Positions 1 to 5,255 of a stretch of 8,949 bases of DNA are shown one piece after another. Position 1 is the stretch's first letter, and each line of letters opens with the position of its first letter. The DNA comes from Nitrospirota bacterium (GTDB lineage: Bacteria; Nitrospirota; Nitrospiria; Nitrospirales; Nitrospiraceae): the NCBI GenBank assembly GCA_020028195.1, contig JAHWYE010000048.1, forward strand, positions 1-8,949. The letters run 5' to 3'. The translations under genes and the position numbers were made by a program. The notes beneath the pieces are model-generated. The model saw only the letters and a list, made by a program, of their open reading frames with translations. It did no database searches and was not told the origin of the DNA.

Positions 1-128
1 TCAAACGAACGGGCTACCCTGAGCCGCTTGTCCGGGAGGTGCTGGGGTATGCAGGCCGGTGGCTGGATGCAATGTACGAAATGCTCGCTCGCGAACACCC
101 TGAATTGTTTCAAGAGTCGGACCGTTAG
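1..128 (+). CDS. 3' end of an unidentified protein gene (partial)
   Basis: An open frame enters from the left edge (first full codon at base 3) and ends at a TAG at 126-128, giving the last 41 residues of a protein. The tail is acidic and aromatic, with segments such as GYAGRWLDAMYEML and AREHPELFQESDR. This looks like an amphipathic C-terminal helix of a soluble protein. Codon use is natural and no other frame here makes a better protein. I do not recognise the family, and too little is present to assign a function. It is on the same strand as the next gene, 109 bases away. It could be a chance open frame, but the lack of any stop over 41 codons and the balanced composition favour a real gene end. 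Confidence 0.5.
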   Translation, partial: KRTGYPEPLVREVLGYAGRWLDAMYEMLAREHPELFQESDR

Positions 129-169
129 GCCTCCGATCCTTTCTTAACATTCTCGACCTTCGCCATTCA

Positions 170-187
170 TGGCTGGAAGTTCAGCCA
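170..187 (+). other. Perfect 6-bp hairpin after the left-edge gene
   Basis: TGGCTG (170-175) and CAGCCA (182-187) form a perfect 6-bp stem around a 6-base loop. It lies 42 bases after the stop of the left-edge gene. No T-run follows, so it is not a convincing intrinsic terminator. It may be an RNA stem at the 3' end of the upstream transcript, or chance. Confidence 0.25.
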
Positions 188-194
188 CCTCCGG

Positions 195-200
195 TATAAG
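195..200 (+). promoter_or_regulatory. Possible -10 element (TATAAG) before the nuclease-like gene
   Basis: TATAAG at 195-200 matches the sigma-70 -10 consensus at five of six positions and lies 37 bases before the ATG at 238. I see no good -35 at the right spacing (171-177 is GGCTGGA), so this would be a weak or activator-dependent promoter. The rest of the 109-base gap holds only the small hairpin at 170-187. Confidence 0.22.
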
Positions 201-237
201 CCTAGACGGCTGGTGAGCAATCTGGCCGGTTCCGACA

Positions 238-1122
238 ATGAGGAAATTTCGTCACACGAGAATTCCGGGCCGCTCTCTTGCCCGACAGCGTTTCCGAGTG
301 AGGGTTGGGTGGCCTGTGAGACATGCAAGGCTAGCTCGAGCTGAGAGGTCGCTGGGAGCCGACAGGCCCCTGCGATTGACCCGAGAGCTTGAAGCGCAAT
401 GGACGGCGCTACACCGCCTCTGTACCGATCGGGGCAGCCGAACCAGGCTTGTTCGTCTGATCGACCGACTGACCGGCAACGATCGTGGCGCCCAGGAGTC
501 GGCGCTTGCCGAGCTCGAGCTGGCGACTCTGCTGGTCCGTGCGGGGGTCTCGGTCAGGTTCCTTCCAGAGTCTCAGTCCAGAACAGCAGATCTGGAATGC
601 TGTCTTGAGCAGGATCGGTTCTTCGTAGAGGTCACGGCGATGATCGGCGCAACCAGTCGCCTGCCCCTGGATATGACCACGCGAGTTCGGCAAATGGACG
701 ATGTGGAGGACGGGGAGGATGGCTGTGCGCTGATCAACCGGCTCGTCGCCAGGGTCTCTCAGAAAGCAAGGCAACTGGTTAACTATTGCGCGCCGGTTCT
801 GCTGGCGATCACAGTGCCGCATCGAGACGGCCAGCGCGATGGTCTGCGCAACGGTGTAGGAGAAGAGTTGGATCTTAAGCAATTGGCGAGCGCCGTTACC
901 CTGATGTTGCCGCTGGTGTCTCAGGTCAGCGCGGTCCTCCTCTCGCTCTGGGAGGTGAGACCCTTACCTGCGCGGTCCGGGGTGCGGCTCGCGAACGTGC
1001 AGGTGGTACAACGGCCTCCCCAGCAAACCGCCTATCCGCGCGTGCGGCTGCTGATTCTCAACCCGGCTGCGGGGTATCCGCTCAGCCCGCCGGAGATCAA
1101 GGCCCTGAGGGGACTGTTGTAA
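238..1122 (+). CDS. Uncharacterised protein with a degenerate PD-(D/E)XK nuclease-like core
   Basis: The protein is 294 residues with no signal peptide or membrane segment, so it is probably cytoplasmic. Residues 84-135 resemble the core of the restriction-endonuclease-like fold: a helix with acidic residues (SALAELELATLLVRAG, E92/E94), then strands with D118 (ADLE) and E131 in VEVTA. In active members the last motif is E-x-K; here the lysine position is T133, so activity is doubtful or uses a shifted residue. Residues 166-192 (a helix rich in K/R/Q leading to PVLLAI) and the NPAAGYPLS motif near 275-283 recall uncharacterised proteins of this fold, from memory of the family pattern. The first 45 residues are very arginine-rich and the ATG lacks a clear Shine-Dalgarno. 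An in-frame TGA at 214-216 prevents further upstream extension, and a later start (for example TTG at 376) cannot be excluded. Fold assignment is inference from motifs only. Confidence 0.68.
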   Translation: MRKFRHTRIPGRSLARQRFRVRVGWPVRHARLARAERSLGADRPLRLTRELEAQWTALHRLCTDRGSRTRLVRLIDRLTGNDRGAQESALAELELATLLVRAGVSVRFLPESQSRTADLECCLEQDRFFVEVTAMIGATSRLPLDMTTRVRQMDDVEDGEDGCALINRLVARVSQKARQLVNYCAPVLLAITVPHRDGQRDGLRNGVGEELDLKQLASAVTLMLPLVSQVSAVLLSLWEVRPLPARSGVRLANVQVVQRPPQQTAYPRVRLLILNPAAGYPLSPPEIKALRGLL

Positions 1123-1140
1123 CCAGTCTTTCAGCGGACC

Positions 1141-1455
1141 TTACCCGAGGCCTTGTTTCAGCAGGCTCAGGTTCTTCGTGACCATCGCATCGCCGTTCTT
1201 GGTGGACACCTCAATGCCTTGGTCGCAGACCTGCCGGCACTGGTCGGTCCGCCCCAGCTTCTGCAGCGATTGCGCGAGGGCATAATAGGCAGCGGAGTAG
1301 GTGGGTTTGACCTTGATGCAGCCTTCTAAAGCCTTGACCGCCTCTTCAAAATTCGCATCCTCCATGTAGGCTTTTCCCAACCCGAACCAGGCGACCTCGT
1401 CATTCGAGTCAATCGCCAACACTTTTTTCAGTGGTTCGATGCGGGGATTGGCCAT
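1141..1455 (-). CDS. Small tetratricopeptide-repeat (TPR) protein
   Basis: This 104-residue protein is made almost entirely of two TPR units, at about residues 19-52 and 53-86. The usual helix pattern is visible: AWFGLGKAYMEDANFEEAVKA in unit one and AAYYALAQSLQKLGR in unit two. A short capping helix ends the chain. There is no signal peptide or membrane segment. TPR units mediate protein-protein contact, so it is probably a cytoplasmic adaptor or a chaperone-like helper; its partner is not evident. Read on the minus strand, an AGAAGG ribosome-binding site lies about five bases before the ATG. It converges on the nuclease-like gene with an 18-base gap and no clear terminator. It diverges from the deacetylase gene across a 124-base spacer. 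It is short for a TPR protein but looks complete. Confidence 0.85.
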   Translation of the reverse strand: MANPRIEPLKKVLAIDSNDEVAWFGLGKAYMEDANFEEAVKALEGCIKVKPTYSAAYYALAQSLQKLGRTDQCRQVCDQGIEVSTKNGDAMVTKNLSLLKQGLG

Positions 1456-1521
1456 CCGAGCCTTCTACGTCAAGCTAATCAACCTCGGCAGCGAAGCAAC
1501 GGTAGCACGTCCTGCGCATGA

Positions 1522-1551
1522 TTGTCTACGGTGTTTCAGCCATGTTACGAT
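1522..1551 (+). promoter_or_regulatory. Candidate sigma-70 promoter for the deacetylase-cytochrome-rhodanese cluster
   Basis: TTGTCT (1522-1527) and TACGAT (1546-1551) each match four of six consensus positions and are separated by 18 bases. Transcription would start near 1558 with a leader of about 20 bases before the ATG at 1580. The pair lies in the 124-base spacer between divergent genes, where a promoter is expected. The match is moderate and unproven. No minus-strand promoter for the TPR gene was clearly recognised in the same spacer. Confidence 0.28.
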
Positions 1552-1579
1552 GCTGCTCACTGCCTCGTGAGTCCTGACG

Positions 1580-2524
1580 ATGGCGCGTACCGGGTTCGTT
1601 TATCATTCAGACTACCTCAAGCACGACATGGGGGTTGGGCATCCTGAATCGCCAGATCGCCTGAGGGCCATCGTGTCTCGGCTGAAGGCAGGCGGGGTGC
1701 TTGACCGTCTCGTTCTTATCGAGCCAACGAGCGTGGCGGACGAGTGGATCACCCAGGTGCATAAAGTCTCGTACCTGACGAGTCTAAAGAGCCGGGCGCC
1801 GGTCAGCGGACGCGTCTCCCTGGACCCAGACACCTCCATATCGGCTGGCTCTTTGCCGGCCGCGTATTTGGCTGCCGGAGGGGTGCTCGCTGCCGCCGAC
1901 GCCATCATGGCCGGCACCGTGGATCATGCCTTCTGCGCGATCCGCCCGCCGGGCCACCACGCAGAGAGCGATCGGGCCATGGGTTTTTGTCTGTTCAATA
2001 ATGTGGCAATCGCTGCGCGCTATCTCCAACGTCGTCATGGGGTCGCCCGCGTGCTGATTGTGGACTGGGACGTCCATCACGGGAATGGGACCCAGCATAC
2101 CTTTGATGACGACCCATCCGTGCTCTTCTTCAGTACACACCAATACCCCCACTATCCGGGAACCGGCCGAGCCACCGAACGTGGAAAAGGGAAGGGCGAG
2201 GGCCTGACGATCAATGTGCCCATGTCGGCCGGGCAAGGTGACGAGGACTATCGGGAGATCTTCGAGCGGGTCCTCGTGCCGGCCGCCGATGCGTACAAGC
2301 CTGAGTTTGTGTTGATCTCGGCGGGATTCGACGCGCACCGAGACGATCCCTTAGCCAGCATGGGCTTGACGGAGGAGGGATACGCCACCTTGACCGGTAT
2401 CGTTGCCGGGATCGCCAGGCGCCACAGTAAGAGTCGGGTACTGTCCTGTCTGGAAGGGGGCTACAACCTGAATGCGCTTGCTGCCTCCGTGGAGCGGCAT
2501 GTGGTTGCCCTGCTGGATGCCTGA
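1580..2524 (+). CDS. Class II histone deacetylase / acetylpolyamine amidohydrolase family protein
   Basis: This is a zinc-dependent deacetylase of the arginase/deacetylase fold, 314 residues, a typical length for bacterial HDAC-like amidohydrolases. It would hydrolyse an acetyl amide from acetyl-lysine or an acetylated polyamine; bacterial members differ and the substrate cannot be read from sequence. Visible motifs are GHPESPDR (20-27), RPPGHHA with the catalytic His pair H126-H127, GFCLFNNVA (135-143), and WDVHHGNGTQ with zinc ligands D164 and H166. They continue with the third ligand D251 in SAGFDAH and the catalytic-type tyrosine Y295 in EGGYN. All key residues are intact. There is no signal peptide, so it is cytoplasmic. 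The ATG start gives the normal family N-terminus (GFVYHSDYLKHDMG), although the ribosome-binding site is weak. It heads a tight cluster, with the cytochrome gene starting 27 bases after its stop. Confidence 0.93.
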   Translation: MARTGFVYHSDYLKHDMGVGHPESPDRLRAIVSRLKAGGVLDRLVLIEPTSVADEWITQVHKVSYLTSLKSRAPVSGRVSLDPDTSISAGSLPAAYLAAGGVLAAADAIMAGTVDHAFCAIRPPGHHAESDRAMGFCLFNNVAIAARYLQRRHGVARVLIVDWDVHHGNGTQHTFDDDPSVLFFSTHQYPHYPGTGRATERGKGKGEGLTINVPMSAGQGDEDYREIFERVLVPAADAYKPEFVLISAGFDAHRDDPLASMGLTEEGYATLTGIVAGIARRHSKSRVLSCLEGGYNLNALAASVERHVVALLDA

Positions 2525-2551
2525 GGTCATTTCAAAGGTCTTAAACGTCAG

Positions 2552-3877
2552 ATGCGAAGATCCTTGAAGATCGTCCTGGGCACAATGGGAGCTGCCGCGC
2601 TGGTCTATCTCTACTATACGGAGGTCAAGCCGGTCGTCATTTTTGGCCTCAGGTCCGATTATGCGAACGCCATTCCCTACCAGAAGATCCCGGAGGGGAT
2701 TGACAGTCTGCGAGCCGAATCCTGTGGAACCTGCCACCGTGAGATCTACGAGGAATGGAAGACCAGCATCCACGCGCGGGCCTACGAGGACCCATTCTTT
2801 CAGGCCTACTGGAAGAGGGACCGCAACATCTGGATCTGTCTGAACTGTCATACGCCGCTGGAGAACCAGCAGCCGACATTGATCAAGGAAATCCCCCGCG
2901 GCCGGGTAGAGAAGGCGATCCAGGTACCCAATCCCCACTACGACCCTGAGTATCAAAAGGAAGCCATTACCTGCGCGGCGTGCCACGTGCGCGAGGGAGT
3001 GATCTTGGGGCCATTTGACGACTCGGTCGCCCCCCATCCCACCAAATTCGATCCGTCCTTCCGCACAACGCAGGTCTGCTATCGATGCCACAATGTGGTC
3101 TCAGGACCTGCCCAGTTGTATAGAGTCGGGCCCTGCGGGACCTATGCAGAATATGAGGGCAAGTTTTTCATGCAGGAGCGGGGCATGATCTGCCAGAGTT
3201 GCCACATGCCGGAGGTGGAACGGCCGGTTGCGAACGGGGGGCCGATCCGGCAGGGGCGGCGGCATCTCTGGCGGGGAGGTCATGATCCTGAGATGATCAA
3301 GCGGGCAGTCGCGGTGCAAGTGAAAACCGATCCAGTGACGCCGAAGGCGGGAGAGCAAGTCCGGTTTACGCTGACGTTGATCAATGCTGGGGCCGGGCAT
3401 AAGATCCCAACCGGTGATCCCGACCGGCATTTTACGGTCGAGTTTAGCGTGCAGGACCAGCAGGGGAAGATACTCGACCGACAGACGGACACGATGGGGC
3501 GCTGGATTTTGTGGCAACCGGCGATTGTGGAGCTGTACGATAATCGGCTGTTGCCCTTGGCCAGCCGTGACTACACCTTCTCCTATCGCCTTCCGACCGA
3601 ACAGGGCAAGGTGACGCTGAAGGCCCTCGTGCGATACCATATCCTGACGGATGATCAACATGAGATGCTGAAAAAGAAGTACGGGCTGACGGCTGAGGAG
3701 CAGTATTCCTTTACGATCTATGAGCGAAGCTTCCCGTTATCTAACAATCTCACAGCAGCCTTGCATGAGGCAGCGTACGACCCGCGCGTAGCCTGCGCCG
3801 CCGGAGGCGCGCAAAGCGGTTCACGCAGGGACAGGGACAACGAAGAGGAGTCCTATGACGCATCCGTTCTTAATTGA
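2552..3877 (+). CDS. Membrane-anchored pentahaem c-type cytochrome
   Basis: The protein has 441 residues and five CxxCH haem-binding motifs starting at residues 58 (CGTCH), 96 (CLNCH), 141 (CAACH), 176 (CYRCH) and 214 (CQSCH). An N-terminal basic stretch (MRRSLK) and hydrophobic segment (about 7-23) act as an uncleaved signal anchor or signal peptide, placing the haems in the periplasm. The spacing recalls the cytochrome c554-like multihaem group. After the haem region, about residues 252-395 form a predicted beta-rich domain with the motif AGHKIPTGDPDRHF (281-294), a GHxxPTG pattern I associate with multihaem cytochromes; H283 could be a distal haem ligand. Its role is presumably periplasmic electron transfer; the donor and acceptor are unknown. 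The last ~30 residues are low-complexity (Gly/Ser/Arg, then Glu) and end inside the next gene, overlapping it by 23 bases. The ribosome-binding site is weak, an AAAGGT set rather far from the ATG. Confidence 0.92.
   Translation: MRRSLKIVLGTMGAAALVYLYYTEVKPVVIFGLRSDYANAIPYQKIPEGIDSLRAESCGTCHREIYEEWKTSIHARAYEDPFFQAYWKRDRNIWICLNCHTPLENQQPTLIKEIPRGRVEKAIQVPNPHYDPEYQKEAITCAACHVREGVILGPFDDSVAPHPTKFDPSFRTTQVCYRCHNVVSGPAQLYRVGPCGTYAEYEGKFFMQERGMICQSCHMPEVERPVANGGPIRQGRRHLWRGGHDPEMIKRAVAVQVKTDPVTPKAGEQVRFTLTLINAGAGHKIPTGDPDRHFTVEFSVQDQQGKILDRQTDTMGRWILWQPAIVELYDNRLLPLASRDYTFSYRLPTEQGKVTLKALVRYHILTDDQHEMLKKKYGLTAEEQYSFTIYERSFPLSNNLTAALHEAAYDPRVACAAGGAQSGSRRDRDNEEESYDASVLN
3784..3812 (+). other. GC-rich inverted repeat in the cytochrome gene's 3' tail
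   Basis: GCGCG (3784-3788) can pair with CGCGC (3808-3812). Inner alternatives are GCGCC (3795-3799) with GGCGC (3806-3810), or GCCT (3791-3794) with AGGC (3805-3808). The structure lies in the low-complexity coding tail, 33 bases before the ribosome-binding site of the sulfurtransferase gene. It could modulate translation of the overlapping gene or be the remnant of a small repeat. No T-run follows, so it is not a terminator. Confidence 0.3.
3842..3850 (+). promoter_or_regulatory. Strong ribosome-binding site inside the cytochrome gene
   Basis: GAAGAGGAG lies four bases before the ATG at 3855 and within the coding sequence of the cytochrome. It fixes the sulfurtransferase start and supports translational coupling, since ribosomes ending at 3877 would terminate 23 bases past this start. 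Confidence 0.7.
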
Positions 3878-4730
3878 CACTGAAACGCTTCAGCAGAATC
3901 TGGGCCGATCCGGTTTGGTGATCATTGATGTCCGCGGCAAAGCCGCCTATTCCTTCGGTGGCCACATCCCTGGTGCGGTACACGCCACCTGGCATGAGTT
4001 CAGTGATCCCAAAGCAGTTGCCAAGGGCTTGCTTCACCGTGATACCTCGCTGTTGGAGCGCAAGATCAGGGAGCTCGGGGTCAACAATGACAGCGACATC
4101 GTCATCTATTCCAATCCCTTTGACAACTGGGGCGATGAGGGGCGCATGTTCTGGATGCTCCAGTATTTTGGTCTCACCAATCTCAAAATTCTGGACGGTG
4201 GCTGGGTCAAATGGGTCGCTGAAGAACGACCATACGAACATGGAACCGCCAGTCCCAAACCCGGAGATTTCCGCGCATCGCCCGTCCCCGAGCTCATCAT
4301 GATGAAAGACGAACTGAAACAACTGGTCAAGCGCCCTCATCCTGAGCGCCTCATCGCCGATGCCCGGAGTCTCGAAGAATATGCCGGCAAGGAGGTGGTG
4401 GGAATTCCCAGACCCGGCCATATTCCTTCGGCAATCAGCGTGCCGTGGAACACCTTCCTCAAACCCGACGCGACGCTCAAGGATTTCGACGAGATCAAGA
4501 CGACCTTGCAGGAAAAAGGGCTCAACGAAACCATGGAAGTGATCTGTTACTGTACCGGAGGAGTTCGGTCCGCCTGGCTCTACTTCGTGTTGAAAGTCGT
4601 CGGCTATCCAAAAGTCAGAAATTACCCTGGTTCTTGGTGGGAATGGAGTCGAGACTTTTCCACGCCGGTCGAAACGGACGTCAAGTTGCTTCATAAAATC
4701 ATCGGGCAGGAGGCGGTCAGACCGTCTTGA
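3855..4730 (+). CDS. Two-domain sulfurtransferase (tandem rhodanese)
   Basis: The protein has 291 residues, typical of tandem rhodaneses such as thiosulfate or 3-mercaptopyruvate sulfurtransferases, which move sulfane sulfur to a thiophilic acceptor. Domain one (about 5-125) shows IDVRGKAAYSFGGHIPGAVH and the strand-turn LDGGWVKW. At the active-loop position it has SNPFDNWGDEGRMFW and no cysteine, as expected for the inactive structural domain. Domain two (about 148-275) has IADARSLEEYAG, the GHIPSAISVPW signature and the active loop CYCTGGVRSAW, with C233 as the catalytic cysteine in a C-x-x-G-x-R-S loop. A second cysteine, C231, sits two residues before it. There is no signal peptide, so the enzyme is cytoplasmic and on the other side of the membrane from its cytochrome neighbour. 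The start is set by the strong ribosome-binding site at 3842-3850 and overlaps the cytochrome gene by 23 bases. The loop does not distinguish thiosulfate from mercaptopyruvate with certainty. Confidence 0.92.
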   Translation: MTHPFLIDTETLQQNLGRSGLVIIDVRGKAAYSFGGHIPGAVHATWHEFSDPKAVAKGLLHRDTSLLERKIRELGVNNDSDIVIYSNPFDNWGDEGRMFWMLQYFGLTNLKILDGGWVKWVAEERPYEHGTASPKPGDFRASPVPELIMMKDELKQLVKRPHPERLIADARSLEEYAGKEVVGIPRPGHIPSAISVPWNTFLKPDATLKDFDEIKTTLQEKGLNETMEVICYCTGGVRSAWLYFVLKVVGYPKVRNYPGSWWEWSRDFSTPVETDVKLLHKIIGQEAVRPS

Positions 4731-4755
4731 CCCAGACATGTTCACATGGTAAGGT
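4727..4755 (+). promoter_or_regulatory. Candidate sigma-70 promoter for the SmbP-like gene
   Basis: TTGACC (4727-4732, five of six consensus positions) is followed after exactly 17 bases by TAAGGT (4750-4755, three of six). The -35 overlaps the TGA stop of the sulfurtransferase. Transcription would start near 4762 and give a leader of about 70 bases before the ATG at 4831. The good -35 and ideal spacing are offset by a weak -10. Confidence 0.35.
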
Positions 4756-4774
4756 GCCTTCCAGAGTCGATGCT

Positions 4775-4795
4775 CCCGGAGAGTTTCCGTCCGGG
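4775..4795 (+). other. Leader hairpin upstream of the SmbP-like gene
   Basis: CCCGGA (4775-4780) and TCCGGG (4790-4795) make a perfect 6-bp GC-rich stem with a 9-base loop. An inner CGGA/TCCG pairing is an alternative. No T-run follows, so it is not an intrinsic terminator of the preceding cluster. It would fall in the untranslated leader of the His-rich protein transcript, 23 bases before its ribosome-binding site, and could stabilise the mRNA. Confidence 0.35.
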
Positions 4796-4818
4796 TCAAT
4801 CAACGAACGCACTGAGAT

Positions 4819-4825
4819 AGGAGGT
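4819..4825 (+). promoter_or_regulatory. Consensus Shine-Dalgarno of the SmbP-like gene
   Basis: AGGAGGT lies five bases before the ATG at 4831. It is the strongest ribosome-binding site in the window and suggests high-level translation. An ATG at 4826 directly after it is in another frame and too close to be used. Confidence 0.75.
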
Positions 4826-4830
4826 ATGCC

Positions 4831-5187
4831 ATGCCGAGAAGAATTCTCCTCGGAGCAATGGTGGTGGGCTTCTTGACGGCACTCTTAACCGTCCCGTTGA
4901 TAAACCCCTCTGCGCTGGCGAGTAGCAATAAGCATGTCGACGAAGCAATCCAGCATGCCAAGGAAGCGGTGGAGCATGGGAAACAGGGGCATGCTGATGT
5001 CTTGGTCAAACATGCATCAGTCGCGTTGGAGCACGCGCAGGGGGCTCAAAAGGATATGAAGAACCCGCACCTCGACGAGGGCGTGAAAGGCCTGAAGGAC
5101 GCAGTGGAGCACGGGAAGGCGGGCCACGCGGACGTCGCCACGAAGGCGGCTGAGGGCGCGATCATGCACATGTCGGAGATCAAATAA
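4831..5187 (+). CDS. SmbP-like periplasmic histidine-rich small metal-binding protein
   Basis: This is a 118-residue precursor. Residues 1-30 form a signal peptide with a basic start (MPRR), a hydrophobic core and an AxA-type site (SALA, likely cut after A30), leaving about 88 periplasmic residues. The mature part holds ten histidines and no cysteine, many spaced by seven (H35, H42, H49; H54, H61, H68). They would line one face of amphipathic helices rich in Ala, Lys, Glu and Asp. This matches the family of SmbP, a small copper-binding periplasmic protein known from Nitrosomonas europaea; a role in copper storage, buffering or resistance is inferred. Two 45-residue units are evident (35-79 and 80-118), sharing AVEHGK-x-GHADV. 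The gene has a consensus ribosome-binding site, a plausible promoter of its own and a strong terminator, which points to an abundant monocistronic product. The metal is not certain from sequence. Confidence 0.88.
   Translation: MPRRILLGAMVVGFLTALLTVPLINPSALASSNKHVDEAIQHAKEAVEHGKQGHADVLVKHASVALEHAQGAQKDMKNPHLDEGVKGLKDAVEHGKAGHADVATKAAEGAIMHMSEIK
4933..5067 (+). repeat. First 45-residue unit of the SmbP-like tandem duplication
   Basis: This unit encodes residues 35-79 of the His-rich protein and carries six histidines (35, 42, 49, 54, 61, 68). Its core at 4966-5001 aligns codon for codon with 5101-5136 of the second unit, with mostly third-base differences. This indicates a real, fairly old internal duplication. 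Confidence 0.75.
5068..5184 (+). repeat. Second, histidine-depleted unit of the SmbP-like duplication
   Basis: This unit encodes residues 80-118, aligned to the first unit at an offset of 45 residues. Histidines 80, 94, 99 and 113 correspond to 35, 49, 54 and 68, while the positions of H42 and H61 became G87 and A106. The unit is shorter because the protein ends here. Confidence 0.75.
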
Positions 5188-5212
5188 TCAGGTCGGTGGA
5201 ATCGAATTCGAG

Positions 5213-5250
5213 GACGGGCAGAGGGATTCCCCTCTGCCCGTCTGTTATTT
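5213..5250 (+). terminator. Strong intrinsic terminator after the SmbP-like gene
   Basis: GACGGGCAGAGGG (5213-5225) pairs perfectly with CCCTCTGCCCGTC (5230-5242) as a 13-bp stem around a 4-base ATTC loop. A T-rich stretch, TGTTATTT (5243-5250), follows. It starts 25 bases after the TAA of the His-rich protein gene. It is the clearest terminator in the window, and it ends only five bases before the next start codon. Confidence 0.92.
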
Positions 5251-5255
5251 AGGCC

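Noticed and set aside
409..882. 157-codon minus-strand open frame opposite the nuclease-like gene
   Set aside because: The plus-strand protein has a plausible conserved core and a longer uninterrupted frame. The antisense product resembles nothing I recognise.
2351..3661. Minus-strand open frames opposite the end of the deacetylase gene and the cytochrome gene
   Set aside because: The plus strand encodes all five CxxCH motifs and the deacetylase signature. The antisense frames have no recognisable domain or ribosome-binding site.
3870..4799. Long minus-strand open frame (309 codons) opposite the sulfurtransferase gene
   Set aside because: It mirrors a clearly real tandem rhodanese with catalytic motifs on the plus strand. 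The antisense product shows no family motif and is rich in His/Phe/Asp as expected of a shadow frame in GC-rich DNA.
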